In this document: one piece after another, positions 34,244 through 44,397 of the stretch
Layout: each line of letters opens with the position of its first letter
How positions within the stretch are numbered: position 1 is the stretch's first letter
Source: Prorocentrum cordatum
Taxonomy: Eukaryota > Sar > Dinophyceae > Prorocentrales > Prorocentraceae
NCBI GenBank assembly: GCA_963575745.1
Contig: CAUYUJ010007413.1
Coordinates: 72,001 to 136,000 of the forward strand
Direction: 5' to 3'
DNA length: 64,000 nucleotides
Program-made: the position numbers and the translations under genes
Notes under the pieces: model-generated
What the model was told of the DNA's origin: nothing
Seen by the model: the letters and a program-made list of their open reading frames with translations, nothing else
The model's database searches: none

Positions 34244-34607
34244 CCTAGATTGGCCTTCCTTCGTAATTTGGCTGGGGTCACCTTCCCACTTGTTTGGGGG
34301 CCTGATGCGTAGGAGGGGGACCCCAACCAGACCAAAAAGGAACGATGATCTAGGATTGTTCAGCGGTGTTGCCCGAAGGGCGACATCTAGGCCAAACCTG
34401 GATTATTCATCCTTCTTGGTTTGGTTGGGATCCCCTTCCTTGTTGGCTGGGGGGCGGCACTTTAGGAGGGGGGCCCCCACCAGACCACAAAGCAAGGATG
34501 ATCTAGGATTGGTCAGCGGTGTTAGCCAACGGCTTACACCTTATAGGCCAGACCTAGGTTGTCCATGCTTTTTGGTTTGGTTGGGATCGCCTTCTTGCTC
34601 GGCGGGC
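34244..34607 (+). promoter_or_regulatory. Tandem repeat of about 155 bp directly upstream of an ATG
   Basis: Two full units (34244-34393, 34394-34551) and a third partial unit (34552-34607) share AACCT(A/G)GATT, TTGG(C/T)TGGG(G/A)TC, CCAGACCA(A/C)AAAG, GATGATCTAGGATTG and TCAGCGGTGTT. The array ends 4 bp before the ATG at 34612. Upstream tandem repeats could be promoter or 5' UTR sequence, but the regulatory role is inferred only from position. Confidence 0.35.
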
Positions 34608-34611
34608 CGCG

Positions 34612-35313
34612 ATGGCGGCGTCGTCAGCCGCTGATGATCATGATCAGGATGCTGAGGAGTGGAAGGAAGGCCCCACGGTGCTGGCCAGGGCATTGATGAA
34701 ACATGTGGAAACAGACCCCAATTGGTTCCATTGCCCTAACAATCTGAGGATGTCTCCAGTGGATTCTGATCTACTCCACAAGCACAAAGATATGCTGAAC
34801 GATATTATCGAGTGCATGGGCCACCGTAAAAGTTTATCCCAGACGACGGCAATCTCGGCGCTCAGCTTAGTATATACTCTCAGGAATTTCAACTTGTCCG
34901 ACAGGGCGAAATCGAAGTGGGAGACCGAGATTGCGAAGCGGATCAGGACGGCGCTGCGACATATCTTCGACACAGGCCGCACATTTTTGCTAGGGGTTCA
35001 GGGGGGCAGAGGGGCTCGGCGTCGCGCCATGCCGAAAAACGCAGGTTGGGATTTCAATGAACCCTCGGGGGCTTCTATAGGGGCCTTTTCAGAACCCTTT
35101 ACGGTATCCCGAGGCCCCTCGGATCGGCGCTCCGCCGAGCGCATGTCGACGTCGCAGACGCGGATGAGGAGAACAACGACGACGATCGACGACGAGGAGG
35201 AGTCCGGTACACGTGGGAGAGAGGAACGACATGAGGCATGGATGGAAGAGAAGCAAGAGGAAGGAGAGGGAGGTGAATTAACAGCGAGGGAGGGACAGAG
35301 GAGGGATCGATGA
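34612..35313 (+). CDS. First exon of an unknown protein gene
   Basis: The ATG at 34612 opens a frame with protein-like composition for about 120 codons (LARALMKHVETDPNWFHCPN, SLSQTTAISALSLVYTLRNF, KSKWETEIAKRIRTALRHIF). It then becomes low-complexity (RRTTTTIDDEEESG) up to the TGA at 35311-35313. The true exon probably ends near 35000, since a dispersed intron-type repeat starts at 35280 and a second exon begins after it. No domain is recognised. Confidence 0.45.
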   Translation: MAASSAADDHDQDAEEWKEGPTVLARALMKHVETDPNWFHCPNNLRMSPVDSDLLHKHKDMLNDIIECMGHRKSLSQTTAISALSLVYTLRNFNLSDRAKSKWETEIAKRIRTALRHIFDTGRTFLLGVQGGRGARRRAMPKNAGWDFNEPSGASIGAFSEPFTVSRGPSDRRSAERMSTSQTRMRRTTTTIDDEEESGTRGREERHEAWMEEKQEEGEGGELTAREGQRRDR

Positions 35314-35464
35314 GTTTGCAATGAGGTTGCAATGAGGTTTCGATGAGATTCAAAGCGTTCGCCTCATACATTCGACAAAACTGCAATGAGTTTCAGTGCC
35401 AGTCCACACCCTGCTGCAAAAAAATGCTTCAGATTACAGACGGCCAACTACTTCTTGGCTGGTT

Positions 35465-36361
35465 CCATTCCAGAGTACTTTAGCAAGCGAAGCAGATGCA
35501 GCAGCAGGCGTTGGTGCGTCTGAGGCAGGCGGCACGAGTGAAGGCGGCAGAGGACGAGGCATGAAACGACCTGCAGCAGCAGTCATGAGGAGGCCAGCAG
35601 CTGCGCTTAAGAGGCCTGCAGCGTGCTCGGGAGGCGGCGGAGAAGACGAAGAGAACGACGAGAAAGAGGAAGCTCAAGAGAAAGAAGAGGACGAGGAAGA
35701 GGGAGAAGAGGAGGAGGAGGAGGAGGAGCAGGAAGATCAAGATGATGAAGACAAGCAGACGCCGATGAAGAGAAAACCAGCAGCTCGACCTCGTTCGAGC
35801 CCGCCCTCACCCTATTATGAGATTTCAGATTCGATATTCGACGATGTTGCGAAACTGACCGAGGGCCCCCCAGCTATGCCGAAAGCTGCGTTTCCCATTG
35901 CCCCTGAAGAAGCGGCCGATCGTATCGAAAGGACGAAACCAGAGGAGGATGATAAGAATGAGATCGAACAGCCGCCGAAAGATATCGAGCCACTGCCGCG
36001 GGATGATGTGAAGATAGCTTTCGACGGAACAAAGGCATCGCTACGGCGTAGAATAACGAAGAACAAATATGGCACCCCCGAGTCCAGGGAAAACTTGATG
36101 GCAGAGGGTGACGTAGTGATTTGCCAGTTCTCTCACGGTAAGTACCCTGTTCCGAATATGACAGTGGCCGACCTGGAACGTTATCAGGAGGCATCCGCAG
36201 AGCGCAGGCAGAGGAAACGAGGTTCGAACTATTGGGTCGGACTTACCACTGAGAATAAACGAGTACGAGTGTGCAAACAGAAGGACGATAGGGTAAACAT
36301 GTCTGAAACCAACCTGATTGACCTTGGCTCAGCCATGGCTGTCCCATGGGGAAGGCCATGA
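35465..36361 (+). CDS. KRPAA-repeat basic/acidic protein exon
   Basis: The frame contains MKRPAAAVMRRPAAALKRPA, a long Glu/Asp run, MKRKPAARPRSS, then a globular-looking part with PRDDVKIAFDGTKASLRRRI, NKYGTPESRENLMAEGDVVI, and SNYWVGLTTENKRVRVCKQ, ending at the TGA at 36359-36361. Lys-Arg-Pro-Ala-Ala repeats recur in dinoflagellate proteins and resemble DNA-binding linker-histone-like tails. That function is inferred. The frame is open from 35396, but the 5' part overlaps the dispersed repeat, so the exon start is uncertain. It probably belongs with the exon at 34612. Confidence 0.55.
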   Translation, partial: PFQSTLASEADAAAGVGASEAGGTSEGGRGRGMKRPAAAVMRRPAAALKRPAACSGGGGEDEENDEKEEAQEKEEDEEEGEEEEEEEEQEDQDDEDKQTPMKRKPAARPRSSPPSPYYEISDSIFDDVAKLTEGPPAMPKAAFPIAPEEAADRIERTKPEEDDKNEIEQPPKDIEPLPRDDVKIAFDGTKASLRRRITKNKYGTPESRENLMAEGDVVICQFSHGKYPVPNMTVADLERYQEASAERRQRKRGSNYWVGLTTENKRVRVCKQKDDRVNMSETNLIDLGSAMAVPWGRP

Positions 36362-37135
36362 CCGAGCCAAGAGGGCAGTGCATTTCATGTCAGCGCCTTT
36401 CCTGCGAGGACAGAAAGATGCTGATCAGGCTCTTCGAGGGACAGGGCAGTGAGACAACTGCGCTGCTTCAGGTTACCATAGATGACGATCGCACCGAGGA
36501 GAACCTTATCAAGCTGATCGTACACATAGGTCAGCAGTATTCCAAAGGCGGGGATGGGTGGGGCGCATGATGCACGCATGCAGGAGGAGAAAAGGAACGA
36601 CGAACAAGGGGTAGGTGAGAGGGGGGAGGAGGAGGAGAAGGAAGAGGAGGAGGAGGAGGAAGAGGAGGAGGAGGATAGGAGGAGGAGGAGGAGGAGGATA
36701 GGAGGGGAGGGGAGAGGGAGGAGGAGGAGGAGGAGAAGGAGGAGGAATGGGAGGTAATGTATGAACAGCTCGAGGGGCGATGGCAGGCCTCATCGCGAAG
36801 GACAAGCTCTACGAGGAGCGGGACAGGCTGATGGAAGCTGGCGGCCTAGGAGGGGATTGGGGTTTGCCTCTCTTGCATGCCTCTGTATCTCTTGCATGCC
36901 TTCGCTTGCGTTGTCTCTTGCATCTCTTGCACGCCTCTCTTTGCGTTGTCGCTTGCCTCTCTTGCATGCCTTCGCTTGCAATTTCGCTTCGCTCGCCTAG
37001 CATGGTTGAGGGGGGCGATCTTGAAGTCGACCCCTGAGCAGCTACCGTACGGTTACTATTGGACACGTGGCGTACTACAGCTACGTGCCAGAAAACTATT
37101 CGCTCTCCTTGTTTGCAATTTGCTTTGCTGAGAGG
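36346..37135 (+). CDS. Downstream exons of the same gene region, fragmentary
   Basis: Overlapping the previous stop, a second frame reads GQCISCQRLSCEDRKMLIRL and TTALLQVTIDDDRTEENLIK to a TGA at 36570. A GGA tract then intervenes (36600-36750), followed by AMAGLIAKDKLYEERDRLME at 36777-36845. A TCTCTTGCATGCC repeat occupies 36865-37000. PEQLPYGYYWTRGVLQLRAR follows at 37038-37100. These look like separate small exons of one protein; the joins cannot be fixed by eye. Confidence 0.4.
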
Positions 37136-37648
37136 CAAGGGGCAGAGGAGGGATCGATGAGTTTGCAATGAGGTTCCAATGAGTTTTCGATGAGTTCCAG
37201 GGCGTTCGCCTGAGACATTCGACCAAAACTGCAATGGGCGTGCCCACCCTGCGGCCAGTTCCCACCCGCGCTCATCCCATCGCAAATTCCAAATTTCCTT
37301 CGCCTCCACCTTCTCCTCCTCATCCTTCTCCTCCCGGTGCCCACCACTCCCCGTCGCCCACGCCTCCTCGACTCGGACCCCCTCCGAGGAGGGAGGAAGG
37401 AGGAGGTGGGAAGAGGAGGAAGGGGGGAGAACGCCCTGGCTGGCATATCGCGCCTCACGCGTATCGCGGTCGTCTTTGGGCCAGGCAGGCGGTGCGAGAG
37501 CGCAAAGATCGAGCGCAAGTGGGCGGTGCATGATTAATGCCCCCTCCTCGACCCCTCTCCAAACCCCAGTGGGGCCCAGTCGTCGAGCTGACTCGGGGCA
37601 GCCGTTGTGTTCGAGACCTGTGAGAGCGCAGCTATTACTAGCTGAGAT

Positions 37649-38604
37649 ATGCCCCCCAAAGGATACATTCCTTTCCATGGGGCATGCGCTCGCCTGGGCG
37701 ATGATAATATCCAGTACATCCCCCCCAAGACGCAGCCCGCCCATGGAGGGCCCCGCCCCCGTTTCGACCCCGGAGATTTCAGCGATGCGCCGTTCGAGGA
37801 GATCATAGCTATGTTTCGGAGACCCTGTCCTTGAAATCGTCAGCTCAGTGATCTGAGAGCCCCTGAACGTCGCCATGGCAATCAGTAGAGAGGCGAGGAA
37901 TATCGATATGCCTGCCTCGCTGTTCGCCATGGTGAAGCTCAGGGCCAGATTGCTGCATTTCAAGTATATGTTCAATGAGCACGCGAGGAGTCAGACTGGG
38001 AATACTGGACAGCCCGAGAGCGATCCTAATGCGGCCCCGTCTGGCGCTAACGTTGGTGCCCCTGTACACCCAATGATGACGCAGAGTGGCCCAATCGTGG
38101 TCGAGGACAGCCAGGAGCGGGGGATGCAAGCTAAGGGAGGGGGTCCCATCGAGGGGAGGGGGGCGAACTAAAAAACATGTTTTGTAGCTCCCCCTCTCCA
38201 TGGAGAGGGGGAGCTACATGGCGCGCACAATCGATCCGAATTACTTCCCAAACCCATACGTGCGCCACTGCCTTGTGAACGCTGAGACCATTCGACCACC
38301 CCCAGACGGTGAGTATCGAGCTTGGCACTCTGAACCAGTCTTGGAATCGCCGCTGCCCAGATGTATGATGCGCACATACCACCCACCTCCTTCACATATG
38401 GAGGAGGTGGGTGGTATGATGTGTACATACCTCCACCATGAACGTATACGTTCATGTGCCTCCGAAGTTCGGCTGCCGAAGATGCAACTACAGATGATTA
38501 TACGTTTCCCAACGGAGAATGGTGTGATTGTTTCTTTCGATATTTACCCGAGCTCGGACGAGGATCGGGTGGCATTGTTTGTAAAGCGATCGTACCTGAG
38601 TTAG
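37649..38604 (+). CDS. Exons of an unknown protein gene with hairpins between them
   Basis: Coding-like stretches are 37649-37834 (PPKGYIPFHGACARLGDDNI, PRFDPGDFSDAPFEEIIAMF), 37875-38171 (MAISREARNIDMPASLFAMV, RARLLHFKYMFNEHARSQTG) and 38218-38604 (ARTIDPNYFPNPYVRHCLVN, then LPKMQLQMIIRFPTENGVIV and FDIYPSSDEDRVALFVKRSY). A 36-bp perfect palindrome separates the second and third stretch. Two more lie inside the third. No domain is recognised. Confidence 0.4.
38183..38456. repeat. Three short perfect inverted repeats
   Basis: 38183-38218 is a perfect 36-bp palindrome with no spacer (TGTAGCTCCCCCTCTCCA and its complement). 38376-38390 and 38403-38417 are 15-bp perfect arms (ATACCACCCACCTCC) with a 12-bp loop. 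38437-38456 is the perfect 20-bp palindrome CATGAACGTATACGTTCATG. All are independent in sequence. Confidence 0.9.
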
Positions 38605-38750
38605 GGGGCAGCGGATGGCAATAGCTTCGGCATATTCTCTTTCCTCCTCCTGGTCTCCCCATCCTCCTCCTCCCTTCTCCTCGGCTTTTTCCTCTCCTTG
38701 AATCCAAGGAGACACGCGCGGCGAGCGAGGCTGCGATCGTACCAGCTAGC

Positions 38751-40548
38751 GTGGATGCGTTGCGCATGGCTCGTCAGGAGGCAGCACAGAGGTGGCAGGA
38801 AAGGCAGCAGGTCCGTGAGGAGGCTGGAAGGGCAAGGGTACAGCAGGCTGCACTCGACGCGATGCAAGCGGCTGCAGCAGAGGGCAACTGGGGGCCTGCC
38901 TCGGAAGCTGAGGGGCAGAAAGCAGAGGAGGAGGAGGAGAGGCAGAAAGCAGAGGAGGAGAAGCAGAAAGCAGCAGAGGATCTTAAGAGGCAAGAAGCAG
39001 AGGAGGAGAAGCAGAAAGCAGCAGAGAGGCAGAAAGCAGAGGAGGAGAAGCAGAAAGAGAGGACCCTTAAGAGGCACGCTGAGGATGCGCTCTGGGAGTC
39101 GGAGGCTGAGGACGGTCACAGCAGGCGCAAAGAAAAAGCACAGGCAGCGAAGGAAGCATATGCCGCGGGCGAGCTCGAACTGAGGAAGAGGCAGAAGGGG
39201 CAAGACGCGAGCATTAACACAGCCAGCGGACAGCCGCCTTCGTCGTCAATTCCAGGGCGCACATCAACGGATGCAGGTCTGCAGCTTCCGGTCAGCTCTA
39301 AGAGGTTGAGGGCCAAAACTCCATCAGATGAAAGTGCGTTCAGCGTGGGCCTTCAAGTAGATGAAGATACGGAGCTCGAGAAAAACGTGAGCGGATGGCG
39401 AGACGTGAGCGGTTGAAGCAAGCACTGCCCAGAGACAGCAAGGAAAAGCAAGAGGAGCCAGATGAGGAAGCAAGCATCAAGCCAGAAGAAAAGCCAGGAG
39501 AAGGCCGCATGGTGCCCCATGAAGCTGCTACCACGCCTACCTCTCACGATGGGGCCAGCAAGTTCAAGGTTGACAATTCAGAAGATGATAATGCACCAAA
39601 GGAGGTCCTTGACATAAACGCTGAGTTTACCAAGATGGCCCAAGATTTCGTTCATAGCTTGGAATCCAAGGATGAGAACATCATTCCTGAGAAGTGGGTG
39701 AAACTACTCATGGTCATGTCTGAAGGTGTCCAAAACGAAGTCAAAGCTCGCACCCCCGCGTGCCAGCAGTTCGGCCGTTGGCTCAAGGACAAAGCGACTG
39801 AAGAGGAGTTGAAGGACTGGGCGAAGGTCGAGAATAGTCTTGATAAGGCGAGGAAGTATCGCACACAATGGGCCGAGAAGAGGCTCAAGGAGGCGGAGGA
39901 GGAGTGCAGGAAGGCGACCAGCTACAGGCAGGTGGAGTCGAAGAACGGAGTCTACAGGTCGTTCAGCCGCATTGTTCAAGAGGAGGGCGGGCATGGAGAC
40001 CCGTCCAATGTGGAAGCAGCAGAGAATTGCTGCAAGGCCTGTATATCCCTCGGTGGGGAATGGATCCTGTACGACAACATGACAAAGAGGGTAGAATTTC
40101 GGTACGTCGAGGTTGGGCGCCGGGAGGAATTCGAGCAGGCCTGGCAAACCATGGTCAAGATGAAGCAAGAGAAGGCAGATGCTGACGGAACTAAGAAGCC
40201 CAAGAAGGATAGGCTGCCACTTAAGGAGCTCACACCTGAGCAGCAGGAGAAGAAGGAGAGAAACAAGGAGCTCAACGCGCTGGAGTCTGAGGCCAGGAAG
40301 ACGATTTCACAGGAGACGCAGGTGACGACGAATGCGGTGGGGCTCCTGAGAGCGGCAGAAAAATGAGAGAGTGGAAATGGCTCAAGGAGGACGCGGGCAC
40401 TTTCAAGCAGCTCACTGACGGGATCGATGCCGTATCCTTCGCGAAGACGCCGTTCTACCTCAGGATGACGACGGAGCTCTGGGCCGAGGTAGAGAAGAGC
40501 TTCGACCAGAACGAGCTCAAGAAGGAGCTGAAGGTGATACCAGCCAGG
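38751..40548 (+). CDS. Coiled-coil, Glu/Lys-rich protein gene in three overlapping frames
   Basis: 38751-39416 encodes MARQEAAQRWQERQQVREEA and a long KAEEEKQKAAE heptad-like coiled coil, then a basic segment (SSKRLRAKTPSDE). 39395-40366 continues with NAEFTKMAQDFVHSLESKDE, KWVKLLMVMSEGVQNEVKAR, RKYRTQWAEKRLKEAEEECR and FEQAWQTMVKMKQEKADADG. 40363-40548 continues with REWKWLKEDAGTFKQLTDGI and LWAEVEKSFDQNELKKELKV. The pieces read as one protein split by changes of frame at about 39395-39416 (beside a repeated ACGTGAGCGG) and at an A5 run near 40362. Small introns or indels could explain this. A likely last exon lies at 41617-41700. No enzymatic domain is seen. Confidence 0.5.
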
Positions 40549-40555
40549 TGGGAGG

Positions 40556-41616
40556 GGCATCCTTTTCCGACTCCACCTTTCTCCTCCCTACTCCCTCCTC
40601 CTTTTTCCTCCTCCCTCCTCCCTCTCCCTCCGCCCTCTCCTCCTCCTCGATCCTTCTCTCCCTCCCTCCTCCTCGACCTCCTCCTCCTCCTTCTTCGCTT
40701 TCCTTCTCCATTCCTCCTCCTCCTCCTCCTCCTCCTCATTCCGCTTCCCCCTATCAGGGGATGGGGAAGTTGCAGAAGCCCATTGGGAAGCCCATTGGAT
40801 TCGGGGTTGTCTGATTTCTGCCGTGGGAGGTGCTGCGAGTCTCGGCAGCCCAAGCTTGAGTCAGGATGAGGAGGATGATGATGATGAGGAGGAGGAGGAG
40901 GAGGAGGAGGAGGACCGACGGTTGTCTGCAGTGTTGCGAGTCTCGGCAGTTGTGGCCTGCGCTGCGAGTATCGAAGCAGACTGCTGGGCAGACAAGTCGA
41001 GGGCCGTCTTGGAGGCGTCTAGGGCCGTCTATCTTCTCCTCCTCCTCCTCCTCCTCCTCATCCTCCTCCTCCTCCTCCTCCTCTCCTCCTCCTCCTCCTC
41101 CTCCTCCCTCCCCCCCCTCCTCCTCCTCCTCCTCCTCCTCCTCCTCCTCACTCCGCTTCCCCCCTATCAGGGGATGGGGAGGTTGCAGAAGCACATTTGG
41201 GAAGCCCATTGGATTCGGGGTTGTCTGATTTCTGCCGTGGGAGGCGCTGCGAGTCTCGGCAGCCCAAGCTTGAGTCAGGACGAGGAGATGATGATGATGA
41301 TGATGAGGGGGAGGAGGAGGAGGAGGAGGAGGAGGAGGAGGAGGAGGAGGAGGAGGAGGAGGAGGAGGACCGAGGGTTGTCTGCAGTGTTGCGAGTCTCG
41401 GCAGTTGTGGCCTTCGCTGCGAGTATCGAAGCAGGCTGCTGGGCAGACAAGTCGAGGGCCGTCTTGGAGGCGTCTAGGGCCGTCTATCCCATCTCCTCCT
41501 TCTCCTCCTCCTCCTCCTCTCCCTTTTTCTCCTCCTCCTCCTCCTTCTCCCCCTCCTGCTTCGCTTTCCTTCTCCTTCCTCCTCCTCCTCATTCCGCGTC
41601 CCCCTATCGGGGGATG
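40556..41616. repeat. Composite repeat with GAG and CTC tracts, two tandem units
   Basis: Each unit of about 420 bp (40757-41170 and 41171-41605) has GGGTTGTCTGATTTCTGCCG, CTGCGAGTCTCGGCAG, a (GAG)n purine tract, GTTGTCTGCAGTGTTGCGAG, GAGGGCCGTCTTGGAGGCGT, a (CTC)n pyrimidine tract and CCCCTATCAGGGGATGGGGA. The purine and pyrimidine tracts in each unit are mutually complementary and could fold into large hairpins. Confidence 0.8.
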
Positions 41617-41700
41617 GGGAGGTTGAACGAGCCTATTGAGAAGCTGGCCGCCCTCCACGCCAAGCTGCTGAAGCGCCGCGCGATCGAGATGGACAGCTAG
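41617..41700 (+). CDS. Short terminal exon candidate
   Basis: The frame NEPIEKLAALHAKLLKRRAI ends EMDS and a TAG at 41698-41700. Its helical, charged composition matches the coiled-coil gene upstream, and the repeat array between would then be an intron of about 1.07 kb. The join is not determined. Confidence 0.35.
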   Translation, partial: GRLNEPIEKLAALHAKLLKRRAIEMDS

Positions 41701-42280
41701 GCAGCGCGGCTGCAGGCTCTCGAGCAAGTGTCGGCTGATTTTTCGGATTTCCAGGCGCCCAACTGGTTTTCCGCCCCTCCCCTGTCGATTTCGGCCGATT
41801 CGGCCCCGTCGGGGCCCGACCAGTACCGATGAGTTCTTGCGATGAGTTTTGCGATGAGTCGTGCGATGAGTTAGGGCCCAAACCCTGTTATTTCACAGGG
41901 AATCTCATCGATGATGGGGGGGTGCGATGAGCGATGAGTTTGCGACGAGGTTGCGATGAGTTTGCGATGAGCTCTGGATGAGCTCGCGATTCCAGGTGCC
42001 AGCTAGGAAATCCAGCCTGAATCTAGATTCCAGCCACGAATCTTACATTTTTTGTCTGGGAGGTAGCTCGAATCGATATTTCAGCACCTGGGCCGCACGT
42101 GCGCTGGGGAATGCGCATCCACAGGCGGATCCCTCGCGGCGCACCGACGGGAAGGTCTAATGGGGCCATTTTGGGCCGCCGCCTACTTCATTCTCTTCCC
42201 CTCGATCCCATGCCAGCCATCCAGCGCAAGACTCTCCAACCCATCCCATCTGCCGCCTCCTATGATACAGCGAGCCCAGG

Positions 42281-42475
42281 GTGTGCGAGATTCACTTTAC
42301 CGAAGCCTCAGACTTTGACAGGAACGCTCAGATGCCCAGCCTGACAGGCTCGAGTAGGGCACTCCACATGGCCACGCGTCGGTCAGTGCACCCGAGATCG
42401 CGCGTTGCAGCGCTTAAGTTCCAGTTGGAAGAAATGGCTGATTTCACTCGCGCTCGAGAAAGGAAGGAGGTGGAG
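42281..42475 (+). CDS. Possible small exon
   Basis: The frame has CEIHFTEASDFDRNAQMPSL and SRVAALKFQLEEMADFTRAR before running into a GGA tract. Composition is protein-like but there is no domain or confirmed splice site. The preceding 41701-42280 contains GCGATGAGTTT units (41826-41990) and otherwise nothing assignable. Confidence 0.25.
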
Positions 42476-43800
42476 GAGGGGGGCGGGGAGGAGGAAGAGG
42501 AGGAGGAGGAGGAGGAGGGGGAGGAGGAGAAGGAGAAGGATGAGGAGGAGAGGAGGAGGAGGAGGAGGAGGAGGAGGAGGAGGAGATGGGATGAAGGACG
42601 AGCCGCTTTCTGTTGTGGGAGGTGCCGCGAGTCTCGCCAGCCCATCCGGTTGCCTGCTGCGGGGGGTGCTGCGAGTCTGCGAGTCTCAGCAAACCCAAGC
42701 TTGAGTCAGGATGATGAGGAGGAGGATCGTGGAGGAGGAGGAGGGAGGAGGAGAGGAGGCGAGGAGGAGGATGAAAGACGGCGGCACCCGAACACCGATT
42801 GAGAAGATGTCTCGAGCGAGAGGCCACATAGCTTGGCTCGTCCAGGGAAGTGAGCGGGGAGTGAACACCTCGCATTTTCGCATGGTGTGGAAGGTGCTGC
42901 GAGTCTTGGCAGCCCATCGCTTGATCTGTCCTTCTGTGGAGGGAGGGTTGCTGCAAGTCTCGGCAGAATATGATTCGGGGTTGTCTGATTTCTGCCGTGG
43001 GAGGTGCTGCGAGTCTCGGCAGCCCAAGCTTGAGTCAGGATGAGGAGGATGATGATGATGATGATGATGAGGAGGAGGAGGAGGAGGAGGACCGATGGTT
43101 GTCTGCAGTGTTGCGAGTCTCGGCAGTTGTGGCCTGCGCTGCGAGTATCGAAGCAGGCTGCTGGGCAGACAAGTCGAGGAGGAGGGAGGAGGAGAGGAGG
43201 CGAGGAGGAGGAGGAGGAGGAGGAGGATGAAAGACGGCGGCACCCGAACACCAAAACTTGGAATTGAGAAGATGTCTCGAGCGAGAGGCCACATAGCTTG
43301 GCTCGTCCAGGGAAGTGAGCGGGGAGTGAACACCTCGCATGTTCGTCTGTTGTGGAAGGTGCTGCGAGTCTCGGCAGCCCATCGCTTGATCTGTCCTTCT
43401 GTGGAGGGAGGGTTGCTGCAAGTCTCGGCAGAATATGATTCGGGGTTGTCTGATTTCTGCCGTGGGAGGCGCTGCGAGTCTCGGCAGCCCAAGCTTGAGT
43501 CAGGATGAGGAGGATGGTGATGATGATGATGAGGAGGAGGAGGAGGACCGAGGGTTGTCTGCAGCGTTGCGAGTCTCGGCAGTTGTGGCTTGCGCTGCGA
43601 GTATCGAAGCAGGCTGCTGGGCAGACAAGTCGAGGGCCGTCTTGGAGGCGTCTAGGGCCGTCTATCCCATATCCTCCTCCTGCTCCTCCTCCTCCTCCTC
43701 CTCCTCCTCCTCCTCCTCTTCCTCCTCCTCCCCCTCCTCCTCCTCCTCCTCCCCCTCCTCCCCCTCTCCCTCATCCTCCTCATCCTGTCGAAGAAAAGGA
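42476..43800. repeat. Further copies of the CTGCGAGTCTCGGCAG composite repeat
   Basis: Units at about 42600-43030 and 43030-43440 share GAGAAGATGTCTCGAGCGAG, CACATAGCTTGGCTCGTCCA, GGAAGTGAGCGGGGAGTGAA and GAGGGAGGGTTGCTGCAAGT. They are interleaved with the GGGTTGTCTGATTTCTGCCG module of 40757-41605. A final unit (43440-43790) ends in a long CTC tract. Open frames are Glu- or Ser-rich artefacts. Confidence 0.8.
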
Positions 43801-43868
43801 GAGGAGGTGGGCATCGTAGGAGGTCAAGGCAAGGCAAGCCCTATAAGTCCGACTGCCGCGGGGGTCGT

Positions 43869-44330
43869 GGTAGCAGCCCTTCCCCCCCCCTCAAGGGATG
43901 GGAAGGGCTGCTACCTGGGCGCACTTCTGTGCGTCACCCTGCGGCCCGATCGGCAATGGGCCTCTGCCGCTCAGAGGCTACCACCCCACTTCGTCCCTCT
44001 GCACATCTTCCTGGTGAAAGATGGGGCAGAGGGGGGGGCCCTCCGCGCCTTCCGACTGGAAGGCAAGGACGGTTCCCAGGAGGAGGCCCCCCGTCTTAGG
44101 GCATTGCGCCCAGGGGGCCTCGCGGCGGCGGGGCCTCGCCCCCCGTTTTTTTATAGTTTTGTTTATAAGCGTTCTGAGAATTTCAATGGCGAATCCAGCA
44201 GAGGAGGCGATCCTGGGACCGAAAGAAAAATCGCCCACCTCGAGCTCCTTTTCCTCGACAGGAGGACGCGTTCTTCTCTTAACCCTCATCCCTCCTCGAA
44301 GGAGGGATGAGGGTTAAGAGAAGGACGCGT
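43869..44330. repeat. Two hairpins with 16- and 31-bp arms
   Basis: GGTAGCAGCCCTTCCC (43869-43884) pairs perfectly with 43900-43915 across a 15-nt loop. 44266-44296 pairs with 44300-44330 over 31 bp with one mismatch and a 3-nt loop (arm core CTTCTCTTAACCCTCATCCC). The second lies about 70 bp upstream of the ATG at 44398. Confidence 0.9.
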
Positions 44331-44397
44331 CGTCGTCTTTGCTGCAGGAGGGAGGTCTGCGACCGAAAGGTCAGTAGACTCCGAGGCTCGAGCAACC

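Larger units (their letters stand above)
35280..37270 (+). repeat. Dispersed intron-type repeat, two copies
   Basis: Copies at 35280-35410 and 37125-37270 share AGAGGAGGGATCGATGAGTT, TGCAATGAGGTT, CGATGAG, GCGTTCGCCT and ACATTCGACCAAAACTGCAA (about 80% identity). Each sits between predicted exons. GCGATGAGTTT units at 41826-41990 are related. They could be introner-like sequences. Confidence 0.55.

Noticed and set aside
38698-39183. Arg/Lys-rich alternative frame overlapping the coiled-coil gene
   Set aside because: It is the shifted reading of the GAG/AAG-rich coiled-coil coding sequence; the Glu/Lys/Ala heptad frame is the better protein.
42160-42185. Second spliced-leader candidate (GGCCATTTTGGGCCGCC)
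   Set aside because: It matches only the central CCATTTTGG; both leader ends differ.
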